From NCBI GenBank assembly GCA_022574315.1, contig JACZSH010000037.1:1-11427 (forward strand): DNA of 11,427 nt. Direction: 5' to 3'. Below, one piece after another: positions 1 through 6,557 of the stretch (within the stretch, counting starts at the first letter, position 1; every line of letters starts with the position of its first letter). Under the pieces are notes generated by a model. It did no database searches. It was not told the DNA's origin and saw only the letters and a program-made list of their open reading frames with translations. This DNA comes from Chloroflexota bacterium (GTDB taxonomy: Bacteria > Chloroflexota > Dehalococcoidia > Dehalococcoidales > RBG-16-60-22). Position numbers and translations under genes: made by a program.

Positions 1-366
1 TTTCAGACATTGAGACGAGGAGGACGGCCCGGAAAAGCTGCTGACAATGCTCACCCTGGCGCCCGGCACCTCGGGCACCGCCAGGCCGGATTCGTCCGAC
101 CCGCCGCTACCTTCGACGATAATGACGTCTTTGCCCCCGGCAATCCTGGTAATTGTCTCTCCAAGTTTGGCCACCGGTGGACACAGCGAATCGGCGGACT
201 CGGTGAGCCCCAGTACCTGTTTCATAAAGGTGGCATCGCCGTTTCTGCCGGCCGGTTTTAAAAAGCCCACTTTCTTGCCGTCACTCAGCAGGCGCTTGCC
301 CACGCTGACCCCGATGGTAGTCTTCCCTGCCCCTTCCTCCGCAGAAACTATATGCAGTGCAACCAA
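1..366 (-). CDS. BioD-like P-loop protein (phosphotransacetylase N-terminal type), partial
   Basis: Reading the minus strand from TTG at 366 gives 122 codons without a stop to the window edge, so the C-terminus is missing. The TTG is chosen because GGAGGTG (371-377) lies six bases upstream of it and no ATG is available in frame. The product opens with a P-loop, SAEEGAGKTT (residues 8-17), followed by VGFLKPAG (33-40), which resembles the lysine-proline segment of dethiobiotin synthetase, and a Walker-B-like DVIIVEGSGG (80-89). This order matches the BioD-like (AAA_26) domain found alone or fused to DRTGG/phosphotransacetylase domains. That family often sits near acetyl-CoA/acetate genes, which fits AcsA further along this window. 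The exact reaction is unknown, and true BioD activity is unlikely to be provable from this fragment. The first glycine of the classical P-loop is replaced by Ser/Ala, as is seen in this subgroup. Confidence 0.8.
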   Translation of the reverse strand, partial: MVALHIVSAEEGAGKTTIGVSVGKRLLSDGKKVGFLKPAGRNGDATFMKQVLGLTESADSLCPPVAKLGETITRIAGGKDVIIVEGSGGSDESGLAVPEVPGARVSIVSSFSGPSSSSQCLK

Positions 367-411
367 GTTTCACCTCCAGCTACGTTTCCTGAAATCCGAA
401 CCCGCCCATTT

Positions 412-440
412 ATTATAATGCCAAATCCCGCATTCGTAAA
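412..440 (-). promoter_or_regulatory. Putative sigma70-type promoter for the BioD-like gene
   Basis: On the minus strand, TTTACG (435-440) is followed after exactly 17 bases by a perfect TATAAT (412-417). A start near 405 would give a leader of about 40 nt that contains the GGAGGTG ribosome site of the TTG-started gene. The call is by consensus only. Confidence 0.55.
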
Positions 441-520
441 GTGAGCACTGCCATGCCGCGCACCCGTTTTCTCCGCCCGTTTGAAGAAGTCCGGGAGTTT
501 TTCAAAGAGAGGCGTGGAAC

Positions 521-549
521 TTGTCTGGAGGAATAGGCTATCGTATATT
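521..549 (+). promoter_or_regulatory. Putative sigma70-type promoter upstream of the heme-sensor remnant
   Basis: TTGTCT (521-526), a 17-base spacer, and TATATT (544-549) match the -35/-10 consensus at 4/6 and 5/6. The predicted start near 556 leaves about 200 nt of untranslated leader before the ATG at 759. The call is by consensus only. Confidence 0.4.
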
Positions 550-758
550 AGCATAGATTATCGCTATTATTTAAACGGAACGGTTGGCCCAGGTTAAAGT
601 CATTCCAGAAGGACGAATACCCGGGCGCGAAAAAATTCCAGGTTGCTTTCCGTCTCCGGATTGGAAAACGGGCGAGCTGATACCGCTATCCGGTTGGAAA
701 GGTCTTTCCCGGAAGAAAGGGCCGGAAGGCCGGGGAGTGTTTGCCTGCCGGGAGTAAG

Positions 759-1579
759 ATGAGGCTTCAATACGAGATAACCCTGTTTATCTTTGTAATC
801 TTACTGGTGGTTGGCATCGCCGGCGCCGCCGTTATGCTCCGTTTTCAACAATAAGCGGCTATCGCCCAGTACGAGGAGTCGGCATTGACGGTGGCCGAGA
901 TGTTTCGGGACTCCCTGGAACACGAGATGACGGAGGGCAATCCGCAGCACGTACAGGAAGTGGTCGCCGATTATGCGGCCAAGAATATCGTCAACGAGCT
1001 GGTGATTGTCTCCGTCGAGCGGAAAGTCTTCGCGTCCGGTGATGTTTCGGAAATCGGCTCCACCAGGTATAACCCTGAAATCGCCCGGGCACTGTCCTCA
1101 GGAGAAACGATAATCAGGACCGAGGAGCGGTACGGTCAAAATGAGCTCGGCGTTATCTACCCGGTAATGAACAAACCGCAATGCCAGAGCTGTCACGGTG
1201 CCGAGAAAGAGACTCTGGGAGTAATCGAGATTGGTCTGAACCGGAGCTCAATTGATGACCAGATAAGGGACCAGATACTCATCATGGCGCTGATAGGCGG
1301 CCTGACTTTTATCGCCGTCGGGGCGGCGTTAGCCTTCATGATGCGGGCGATGGTGATGAATCCTCTGTCAAAGCTGGCCGCTTCGGCAAGTCGACTTGCG
1401 CAGGGCGTTTTAGCTTGCTGGCTCATATTACCCGCGTTCTTGAGAACAGAGTCCATCGAATAACGGCATATATCCTTGGAGTTAACCAAGAACCCGGGAA
1501 GATGATAGCATCAGTGGCGGAATTTGTCCATGACGTAGTGCGGTCGGTAGCGGGCAAACCGGGCGCAGAAACTGGTTGA
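759..1579 (+). pseudogene. Decayed c-type-heme membrane sensor (TM-heme domain-TM-HAMP) with nonsense codon and frameshift
   Basis: An ATG at 759 with GGGAG at 750-754 begins a protein with a hydrophobic segment (about residues 8-28), but TAA at 852-854 ends it after 31 codons. The same frame continues unbroken as AAIAQYEESALTVAEMF. It then gives an extracytoplasmic sensor region ending in CQSCH (1182-1196), a covalent heme c attachment motif followed by LGVIEIGL as in Tll0287/DUF3365-like sensors, a second membrane segment (about 1270-1345), and the start of a HAMP domain up to RLAQG (about 1392-1406). That frame then reads VLACW and stops at 1463. Restoring one A after G1407 would give RLAQGDFSLLAHITRVLENR, a normal HAMP continuation, and the shifted frame stays open to TGA at 1577-1579. 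No kinase, cyclase or methyl-accepting domain follows, so the output domain also appears lost. An independent short protein starting at TTG 885 is possible but would lack its first membrane anchor. Sequencing or assembly error cannot be excluded for either lesion. Confidence 0.7.
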
Positions 1580-1604
1580 CACCCGGCGGATGCAGGTCTA
1601 ACAT
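1576..1604 (+). promoter_or_regulatory. Sigma70-type promoter for the DUF438 gene
   Basis: A perfect TTGACA (1576-1581) is spaced 17 bases from TAACAT (1599-1604). It overlaps the very end of the decayed sensor frame, which suggests that the DUF438 transcription unit is independent of it. The predicted start near 1611 gives a leader of about 55 nt. Confidence 0.6.
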
Positions 1605-1612
1605 AAATTAGT

Positions 1613-1643
1613 GGTTATATGCCCATAACCGGGGTTACCGGTT
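1613..1643 (+). promoter_or_regulatory. Two mutually exclusive leader hairpins ahead of the DUF438 gene
   Basis: GGTTAT (1613-1618) can pair with ATAACC (1625-1630). AACCGG (1627-1632) can instead pair with CCGGTT (1638-1643). The two stems share AACC at 1627-1630, so only one can form at a time. Both lie just upstream of the AGGAGG site (1654-1659). A regulatory role is inferred, and the stems are short. Confidence 0.35.
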
Positions 1644-1666
1644 AGATATATCAAGGAGGAAAAGAG

Positions 1667-2890
1667 ATGGGTGGGAATACCGGTGAAAATGCCAAAAAAG
1701 AAGTGATGAAGGATATCATCCTGAAACTGCATCAGGGCCTGTCCGCGGAGGCAGCCAAAGAGAGGTTTGAAGCCGAAGTGGGGAATATCAGTTCCACGGA
1801 GATAGCCGAGATTGAGCAGGAGCTCATCAATGAAGGGCTGTCTCCGGAGGAGATAAAGAAGTTCTGCAACGTTCATGTCCTGATATTTCAGTCGGCGCTT
1901 GAGAAATCCGCCTCCGAGGAGACGTTTCCGTCCCATCCGGTGTATCTTTTCCGGCAGGAAAACCGTGAGATAGAAAAACTGGTTGATTCGGTCAGGAGTT
2001 TTGTCGAGAAGCGGGGGGAGGACGAGTTCCCGGCTTTCAGAGAAAAGCTGAAGGAGATGCTCCTTGCCTTGAGGGGAATAGACACCCACTACGAGCGAAA
2101 AGAGCAGCTTCTTTTTCCGTTCCTGGAGAAACAGGGCTTTTTCGGCCCTTCCAAGGTAATGTGGGGCAAAGATAACGAAGTCAGGGACTTATTGAAGACG
2201 GCCCGGCAGGGTATAGACCAGCTCAGTGGATGGAAAGAACTGGCGGACTATAACCAGCAGGCCCTGGAGCCGCTGCTGGAGGAAGTCCTGGGGATGATTT
2301 TCAAAGAAGAAAACATACTCTTTCCCACCTCCCTGGAAAAGCTGAGTGCCGGCGACTGGGTGGATATCCTGAGGGAAAGTGACGATATCGGCTATGTCTA
2401 CATCGAAAAACCGGAGGAGACCGGGGCACTGATGAAAGAACTGAAAACCGTGCTGCTCGAAGAGCCGGTGTTCCGGGATAACGCGGTTTCTTTTGCCACC
2501 GGCACCTTATCGCTGAACGAACTGATGTACCTGCTGAATACCCTGCCCGTGGACTTAACCTACGTGGATAGCGAGGACCGGGTAAAATATTTTTCAGACA
2601 GCCGGGACAGAGTGTTCCGCCGGACACGGTCGGTAATTGGCCGAAACGTGGAAAACTGCCACCCACCGCAGAGCCTGGAAGTAGTCCAGAAGATAATAGC
2701 TTCATTTAAAGAGGGGAAAAGGGACCGTTATGAATTCTGGCTTACCGTGAAGGAGAAATTCCTGTATGTCCAGTTTTTTGCGGTGAGAGATAAAGAAGGG
2801 CATTACCTGGGGACCCTGGAGGTTGCCCAGGATATTACCGAAATCAGAAAACTGGAGGGGGAAAAGAGGCTCCTTGATGAAAGAGATTGA
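1667..2890 (+). CDS. DUF438 - hemerythrin-like - PAS domain protein
   Basis: A 407-residue cytoplasmic protein with no signal peptide or membrane segment. The start is firm: AGGAGG at 1654-1659 sits seven bases before the ATG. Residues about 10-75 match the DUF438 helical domain (GLSAEAAKERF, EGLSPEEIKKF). Residues about 88-225 are a hemerythrin-like four-helix bundle with HPVYLFRQEN (90-99), HYERKEQLLFPFLE (141-154), PSKVMWGKDNEVR (161-173) and FKEENILFP (212-220). Residues about 290-395 form a PAS domain with the NCHPPQSLEVV segment (330-340) typical of this family, then EFWL and the closing IT motif. Family members are thought to sense redox, oxygen or small ligands, but none of that is shown for this protein. 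The sequence stops soon after the PAS domain, so there is no output domain. It is transcribed with the overlapping DUF1858 gene. Two positions that are His in classical hemerythrins are not His here, so metal binding may be non-classical. Confidence 0.88.
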   Translation: MGGNTGENAKKEVMKDIILKLHQGLSAEAAKERFEAEVGNISSTEIAEIEQELINEGLSPEEIKKFCNVHVLIFQSALEKSASEETFPSHPVYLFRQENREIEKLVDSVRSFVEKRGEDEFPAFREKLKEMLLALRGIDTHYERKEQLLFPFLEKQGFFGPSKVMWGKDNEVRDLLKTARQGIDQLSGWKELADYNQQALEPLLEEVLGMIFKEENILFPTSLEKLSAGDWVDILRESDDIGYVYIEKPEETGALMKELKTVLLEEPVFRDNAVSFATGTLSLNELMYLLNTLPVDLTYVDSEDRVKYFSDSRDRVFRRTRSVIGRNVENCHPPQSLEVVQKIIASFKEGKRDRYEFWLTVKEKFLYVQFFAVRDKEGHYLGTLEVAQDITEIRKLEGEKRLLDERD

Positions 2891-3101
2891 ATTGAATAAG
2901 AATGTTTACGAATTGACCGAGGCCTACCCTGAGCTTATCAATATCCTGAAAGAGATGGGGTTTTTCGGGGTGGCCAACCCGCTGGTCAGGAAAACCCTGG
3001 GGAGAGTCACCACGATACCGCAGGGGTGTGAAAAGCAGGGCAGAGACCTGGCTGAAGTGGTAAAGGAACTGGAAAAGCAGGGGTTTACCGTTAAACCTTG
3101 A
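2877..3101 (+). CDS. DUF1858 domain protein
   Basis: A 74-residue protein consisting almost wholly of one DUF1858 domain: LNKNVYELTEAYPELINIL (6-24), then EMGFFG and TLGRVTTIPQGCEKQG (40-55), and a C-terminal helix DLAEVVKELEKQGF (57-70). The ATG at 2877 lies inside the last codons of the DUF438 gene, giving a 14-base overlap in another frame. The GGAGG and AGAGG purine stretch just upstream (about 2854-2869) can serve as the ribosome site. The overlap implies translational coupling. DUF1858 and DUF438 domains are known to occur fused or adjacent, so the two products probably act together. Molecular function is unknown. A start upstream at 2823 in the same frame is less likely because it would extend the protein with residues foreign to the domain. 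Confidence 0.85.
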   Translation: MKEIELNKNVYELTEAYPELINILKEMGFFGVANPLVRKTLGRVTTIPQGCEKQGRDLAEVVKELEKQGFTVKP

Positions 3102-3111
3102 GGCCGGGGAA

Positions 3112-3135
3112 CTATTTCCGGAGGCGCGGAAATAG
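3112..3135. terminator. Hairpin between convergent genes
   Basis: CTATTTCC (3112-3119) and GGAAATAG (3128-3135) form a perfect 8-bp stem with an 8-base loop. It lies in the 87-base gap between the stop of the DUF1858 gene and the stop of the convergent acyltransferase gene. No T-tract follows on either strand, so it is a weak terminator candidate or simply an RNA 3'-end structure. Confidence 0.35.
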
Positions 3136-3188
3136 CCGACCTGCCGGGAGAAGGGAGCCATATTTACTCAGGCGGGGATTCGGTGGGG

Positions 3189-4568
3189 TCAGGGCGTTTC
3201 CGGTTGCCCGTTCTGGAACTGGGCGGCAAGCCGGGCCAGGTCATCCATGTCAAAAAAAGTTGTCCGGTAGTCGATATACCGGTCGTGGGTCTCGTCATAA
3301 CGCCCGTCGTATGCCTCGTGGACGTGGTCATAGATATGCTTTACCATCCGGCTGACGCTGGTGAGTTGCGGCTCCTGGCTGCCGGAGGCTTCCCGATACC
3401 GATTGAGCAGCGAGGCGATGCCGTCCATTCCGGAGAGTGAACCGATGCGGTTCGGCTCAGTTTCCTTGCGGCCGACAATGTGGGGGTCATAGGGGAGGTA
3501 AATCAATCCTCCGGGCGCCTGGGACTGGCGCTGTATTCCGGTCTGGTGGAGTCCGGCCTGGGTGGTAAAAATACTACTGCCGATAATGGGCTGCTTTTCC
3601 GGGATGGCGACTACTTCCGCCCGTATCAGGTCGGCTATTTCCATCAGCACCTCCAGCTTCAGGCCGGGGTTGCCGTACTGGCGGATGTAGTTAATCAGCA
3701 CCTGTTCCAGGGCGGCATTTCCAGTGCGTTCACCGAGGCCGGCGAAGCCGGCATTGACCCCTTTGCAGCCATAGCGGAAGGCGGCCATGCTGTTAGCCGT
3801 CGCGCAGCCGAAATCATTGTGTCCGTGGAACTCAAGCTGCGCGCCGGATTCCCGGAGCAGCGTGGAAACCAGCCGGGGAATGCCGAAGGGAAGGGCGGCG
3901 TAAGGGTCTGGCAAGCCGATACCCAGCGTATCGCAAATCCGGAAGTAGGCTTTGCCTTTTGTTTCCGCCATGACGCGGCGCATGAAAGGAATAACCCAGC
4001 CCTCGATATCGGCTCGCGTGGCGTCTTCCAGGTGCACCCGGGGAGTAATGCCGTGTTCGCAGGCAGTGAGGATGGGCGCCAGGAACTTTTCTATGGCCTC
4101 CTCCTTGCTGCGGAAATTGAGGCGGTCCAGGATATGGTGGTCGGAGCAGGAGGCAAGCATCCCGGTTTCGGTTACTTTTCCGCCGCTAACCTGTACCAGG
4201 TCCCGGATGTCCTTGGGGGTGGCGCGTGTCCAGGTGGTAACCCGCGGGAAATCATAACCCCGTGCCAGGAGTTTGTCCAGCGTCCACAGGTCACGCTTCT
4301 GGTAGATGAAAACCTCCACGTTATTAATGACGCCGGTGCCGTTATCCAGCTCGTGGAGGAGGTCAAAATACTTGAGCTTCGTCTCACTGGGGAAGAGGGC
4401 AAAACACGGGTCCTGTGCCCCATCCCGCAGGGTGGTATCGGTAATGTGTTTGGGGTGCGTCAGCGGTCCGGAAGCGGGTATTTCCGCCGGACCGGGCTCC
4501 ATTGGTACGGGCGGTATCCCACCATGAAAGTTATAATATTTCGGGTTCGGGTTTACCTGATATTCCAT
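3189..4568 (-). CDS. LeuA/NifV-family acyltransferase (isopropylmalate/homocitrate synthase-like, possible Re-citrate synthase)
   Basis: A 459-residue HMGL-like TIM-barrel enzyme that joins acetyl-CoA to a 2-oxoacid. The sequence shows ITDTTLRDGAQ (42-52) with the catalytic Arg48 and metal-binding Asp49, HLEDATR (179-185), the metal-site HGHND (248-252), the glycine-rich GERTGNAALEQV (279-290), and a linker domain with AGLHQTG (338-344) and GSLSGMDGIASLL (377-389). The leucine-feedback domain of classical LeuA is absent. A proline-rich N-terminal stretch of about 38 residues precedes the barrel. The ATG at 4568 follows a GGGGAGGAG site. The gene lies 110 bases downstream of acsA on the same strand and near an oxaloacetate/pyruvate carboxyltransferase gene. 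Because Re-type citrate synthases of anaerobes belong to this family, citrate formation is a reasonable hypothesis. Homocitrate, citramalate or isopropylmalate formation cannot be excluded from sequence alone. Confidence 0.85.
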   Translation of the reverse strand: MEYQVNPNPKYYNFHGGIPPVPMEPGPAEIPASGPLTHPKHITDTTLRDGAQDPCFALFPSETKLKYFDLLHELDNGTGVINNVEVFIYQKRDLWTLDKLLARGYDFPRVTTWTRATPKDIRDLVQVSGGKVTETGMLASCSDHHILDRLNFRSKEEAIEKFLAPILTACEHGITPRVHLEDATRADIEGWVIPFMRRVMAETKGKAYFRICDTLGIGLPDPYAALPFGIPRLVSTLLRESGAQLEFHGHNDFGCATANSMAAFRYGCKGVNAGFAGLGERTGNAALEQVLINYIRQYGNPGLKLEVLMEIADLIRAEVVAIPEKQPIIGSSIFTTQAGLHQTGIQRQSQAPGGLIYLPYDPHIVGRKETEPNRIGSLSGMDGIASLLNRYREASGSQEPQLTSVSRMVKHIYDHVHEAYDGRYDETHDRYIDYRTTFFDMDDLARLAAQFQNGQPETP

Positions 4569-4678
4569 CGAGTTGCTCCTCCCCAGGGCAGTCTGCGACC
4601 ATCTTCATCGTCGGGTGAGCGACGGTGAGTGGTCGGCCAATATATTATCGGCGCCATCATTATTATCATGTGCTTCTC

Positions 4679-6424
4679 TTAAAACTCCTCGAGAGTCGAG
4701 GTATCACCCAGCGGCAGCCCTAATTCTTTGGCTTTAAGCAGGCGGCGCATTATCTTGCCGCTGCGTGTCTTGGGAAGGGAGTCGATAAACTCGATATCTC
4801 GCGGGGCGGTGGCTGACGCCAGTTTACGGCGGGCAAACTGCATCAGTTCCCGGCGTAGCTCAGGAGTTGGTTCGTATCCGTCCTTGAGAGCGACGAAGGC
4901 CTTGACCACCTCCATGGCAATGGGGTCCGGCTTGCCGATAACCCCGGCCTCGGCGACGGCGGGGTGCTCCATGAGAGCGCTTTCCACCTCAAAGGGGCCC
5001 ACCAGGTGCCCGGCGGTGTTTATCACGTCGTCGGCACGACCGACGAACCAGAAATAGCCGTCGTCATCGGTATAGGCATTGTCGCCGGTAATGTACCATC
5101 CGTTCTGGAAGCGGGACTGGTACAGTTCGGGGTTGTTCCAGTAGGTCCGGAACATGGACGGCCAGCCCGGCTTGATAGCGAGCTGTCCTTCTTTGCCGGG
5201 CGGTAGTTCGGCATAGTTTTCATCCAGAATGGCGGCCGTAATCCCGGGGGTGGGGCGTCCCATGGAACCGGGGCGCACCGCCATGAAGGCGTAGTTAGCG
5301 ATGAGCTGGGCGCCGGTCTCCGTCTGCCACCAGTTGTCGTGAATAGGCTGCTGGAATACCTTGAGTCCCCAAATTACCGCCTCCGGATTCAGCGGCTCGC
5401 CCACGCTGCAAATATGGCGCAGGCTGCTGATATCGTGCTGCCCGACAACTTTTTCTCCGGCCTTCATGAGCATGCGTATGGCCGTGGGCGCTGTGTACCA
5501 GACCGTGACCTTGTATCTCTCGATAAGGGAGTACCAGGTGCTGGCACGGAAACCGCCTTCATAGACGACCTGTGTGATGCCGTTGGTCCAGGGGGAAAAC
5601 ATACCGTAGGAAGTACCGGTGACCCAGCCCGGGTCGGCGGTGCACCAGTACACGTCGTCTTCATGGAAGTCCAGCACCCACTTGCCGGTGGCAAAGTGCT
5701 GGATGGCGGCATGGTGGACGTGCACCGCCCCCTTGGGTTTACCGGTCGTCCCGGAAGTGTAATGCATGATTGAATAGTCCTCGGCACCGGTAGTGATGCC
5801 GGGGAAATCAGGGGAGGCGGCGTCCATAATCTCCCCGTAAATCGAATCGCCGGCCTGTGCCGGGTAACCGCCGGCGCGGTCGACGATAATCAGGTGTTTC
5901 AGGTCAGGTAACTCCGGCAGCAGGGGAGCGATACGTTCTCTCAGCGAGGGGCTGGTAAGGAGTACTTTCGCCCCGCTGTCCTGGAGGCGGTCCCGCACCG
6001 GGTCCGGTCCGAAATCGGCGAAAAGGGGCCCGACAATCGCTCCCATCTTGAGGCTGCCAAAAATAGCGATATAAATCTCCGGGACGCGCTCCAGGAAGGT
6101 GAAGACCCGGTCGCCTTTTTTCACACCCAGTCCCAGAAGGGCATTGGCGAACCGGCTGGTTAGCTTCGAGAGGTCACCGAAAGTATAGCTCTCCCTGTCG
6201 CCGTTTTTCCCCTCCCAGTAGAGAGCTACTTTGTCGCGGCGGGAAGAGGCGGCATGTCGGTCAATGGCCAGGTGGGTCAGGTTTAACCCCTCCTGGTGGT
6301 TGATATCCATCTCTTTTTCGATGCTGGCCCAGTCGAACTCACCGCCCAGAGGGAAGTTCGGGTCCAGGTTTGGTCTGACCGGAATCTTATCTATATCTGG
6401 CTTGGTTATCTCTGGATAGTTCAT
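4679..6424 (-). CDS. acsA: Acetate-CoA ligase (AMP-forming, AcsA type)
   Basis: A 581-residue adenylate-forming enzyme that converts acetate, ATP and CoA to acetyl-CoA, AMP and pyrophosphate in the cytoplasm. Visible motifs, in order: the phosphate loop YTSGTTGKPKG (222-232), the substrate-pocket region around WCTADPGWVTG (260-270), WWQTETG (365-371) whose tryptophan limits acyl chain length in acetyl-CoA synthetases, YITGDNAYTDDDGYFWF (444-460), the hinge GRADDVINTAGH (462-473), and KTRSGKIMRRLLK (552-564) with the catalytic, acetylation-prone Lys557. Length fits the short AcsA branch rather than the Acs branch of about 650 residues. The ATG at 6424 has a GGAGGT site. The usual GHR after the hinge reads GHL (Leu474). 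Small acyl substrates other than acetate, such as propionate, remain possible. The likely partner is the acyltransferase gene downstream. Confidence 0.92.
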   Translation of the reverse strand: MNYPEITKPDIDKIPVRPNLDPNFPLGGEFDWASIEKEMDINHQEGLNLTHLAIDRHAASSRRDKVALYWEGKNGDRESYTFGDLSKLTSRFANALLGLGVKKGDRVFTFLERVPEIYIAIFGSLKMGAIVGPLFADFGPDPVRDRLQDSGAKVLLTSPSLRERIAPLLPELPDLKHLIIVDRAGGYPAQAGDSIYGEIMDAASPDFPGITTGAEDYSIMHYTSGTTGKPKGAVHVHHAAIQHFATGKWVLDFHEDDVYWCTADPGWVTGTSYGMFSPWTNGITQVVYEGGFRASTWYSLIERYKVTVWYTAPTAIRMLMKAGEKVVGQHDISSLRHICSVGEPLNPEAVIWGLKVFQQPIHDNWWQTETGAQLIANYAFMAVRPGSMGRPTPGITAAILDENYAELPPGKEGQLAIKPGWPSMFRTYWNNPELYQSRFQNGWYITGDNAYTDDDGYFWFVGRADDVINTAGHLVGPFEVESALMEHPAVAEAGVIGKPDPIAMEVVKAFVALKDGYEPTPELRRELMQFARRKLASATAPRDIEFIDSLPKTRSGKIMRRLLKAKELGLPLGDTSTLEEF

Positions 6425-6489
6425 ATAACGTTACCTCCATACCAATGCCCGAAAGCACCTGATTTTATTCAGCAAAAGAGGAAGAACGA

Positions 6490-6524
6490 GTAGTAGGATA
6501 CTACGAATAGCAAGGATACGTCAA
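6490..6524 (-). promoter_or_regulatory. Putative acsA promoter with overlapping dyad
   Basis: On the minus strand, TTGACG (6519-6524), an 18-base spacer and TATCCT (6495-6500) resemble a sigma70 promoter for acsA, with a leader of about 65 nt. The -10 element lies inside a perfect dyad, GTAGTA-GGA-TACTAC (6490-6504), a possible operator. The match is moderate. Confidence 0.4.
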
Positions 6525-6557
6525 GCCATTACCCCGGCTACGATAAAGTGGACTTAA

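Larger units (their letters stand above)
378..758. other. Divergent intergenic region
   Basis: About 380 bases lie between the BioD-like gene and the heme-sensor remnant. The region holds the two divergent promoter candidates. After about 556 there is a leader of roughly 200 nt on the plus strand with short GC-rich self-complementary pieces, for example GGCC-GGAA-GGCC near 720-731, but no run of T that would make a terminator. No recognisable riboswitch motif or tRNA-like fold was found. The minus-strand reading frame covering 348-554 overlaps the BioD-like start and has no family resemblance, so it is not called. Confidence 0.6.

Noticed and set aside
556..758. Riboswitch in the long leader of the sensor remnant
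   Set aside because: Short GC hairpins are present, but no conserved motif of a known riboswitch class could be matched by eye.
852..854. Recoding of the in-frame stop in the heme-sensor gene
   Set aside because: The codon is TAA, not TGA or TAG, so selenocysteine or pyrrolysine insertion is not expected. A second lesion downstream favours decay or sequencing error.
3480..4628. 382-codon open frame on the plus strand
   Set aside because: It is the antisense of the LeuA-family gene, with no family resemblance and no ribosome site. Long antisense frames are expected in GC-rich coding DNA.
4569..4678. Separate promoter for the LeuA-family gene
   Set aside because: AT-rich words such as TATATT occur on the minus strand, but no -35 partner at proper spacing was found. 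Co-transcription with acsA is simpler.
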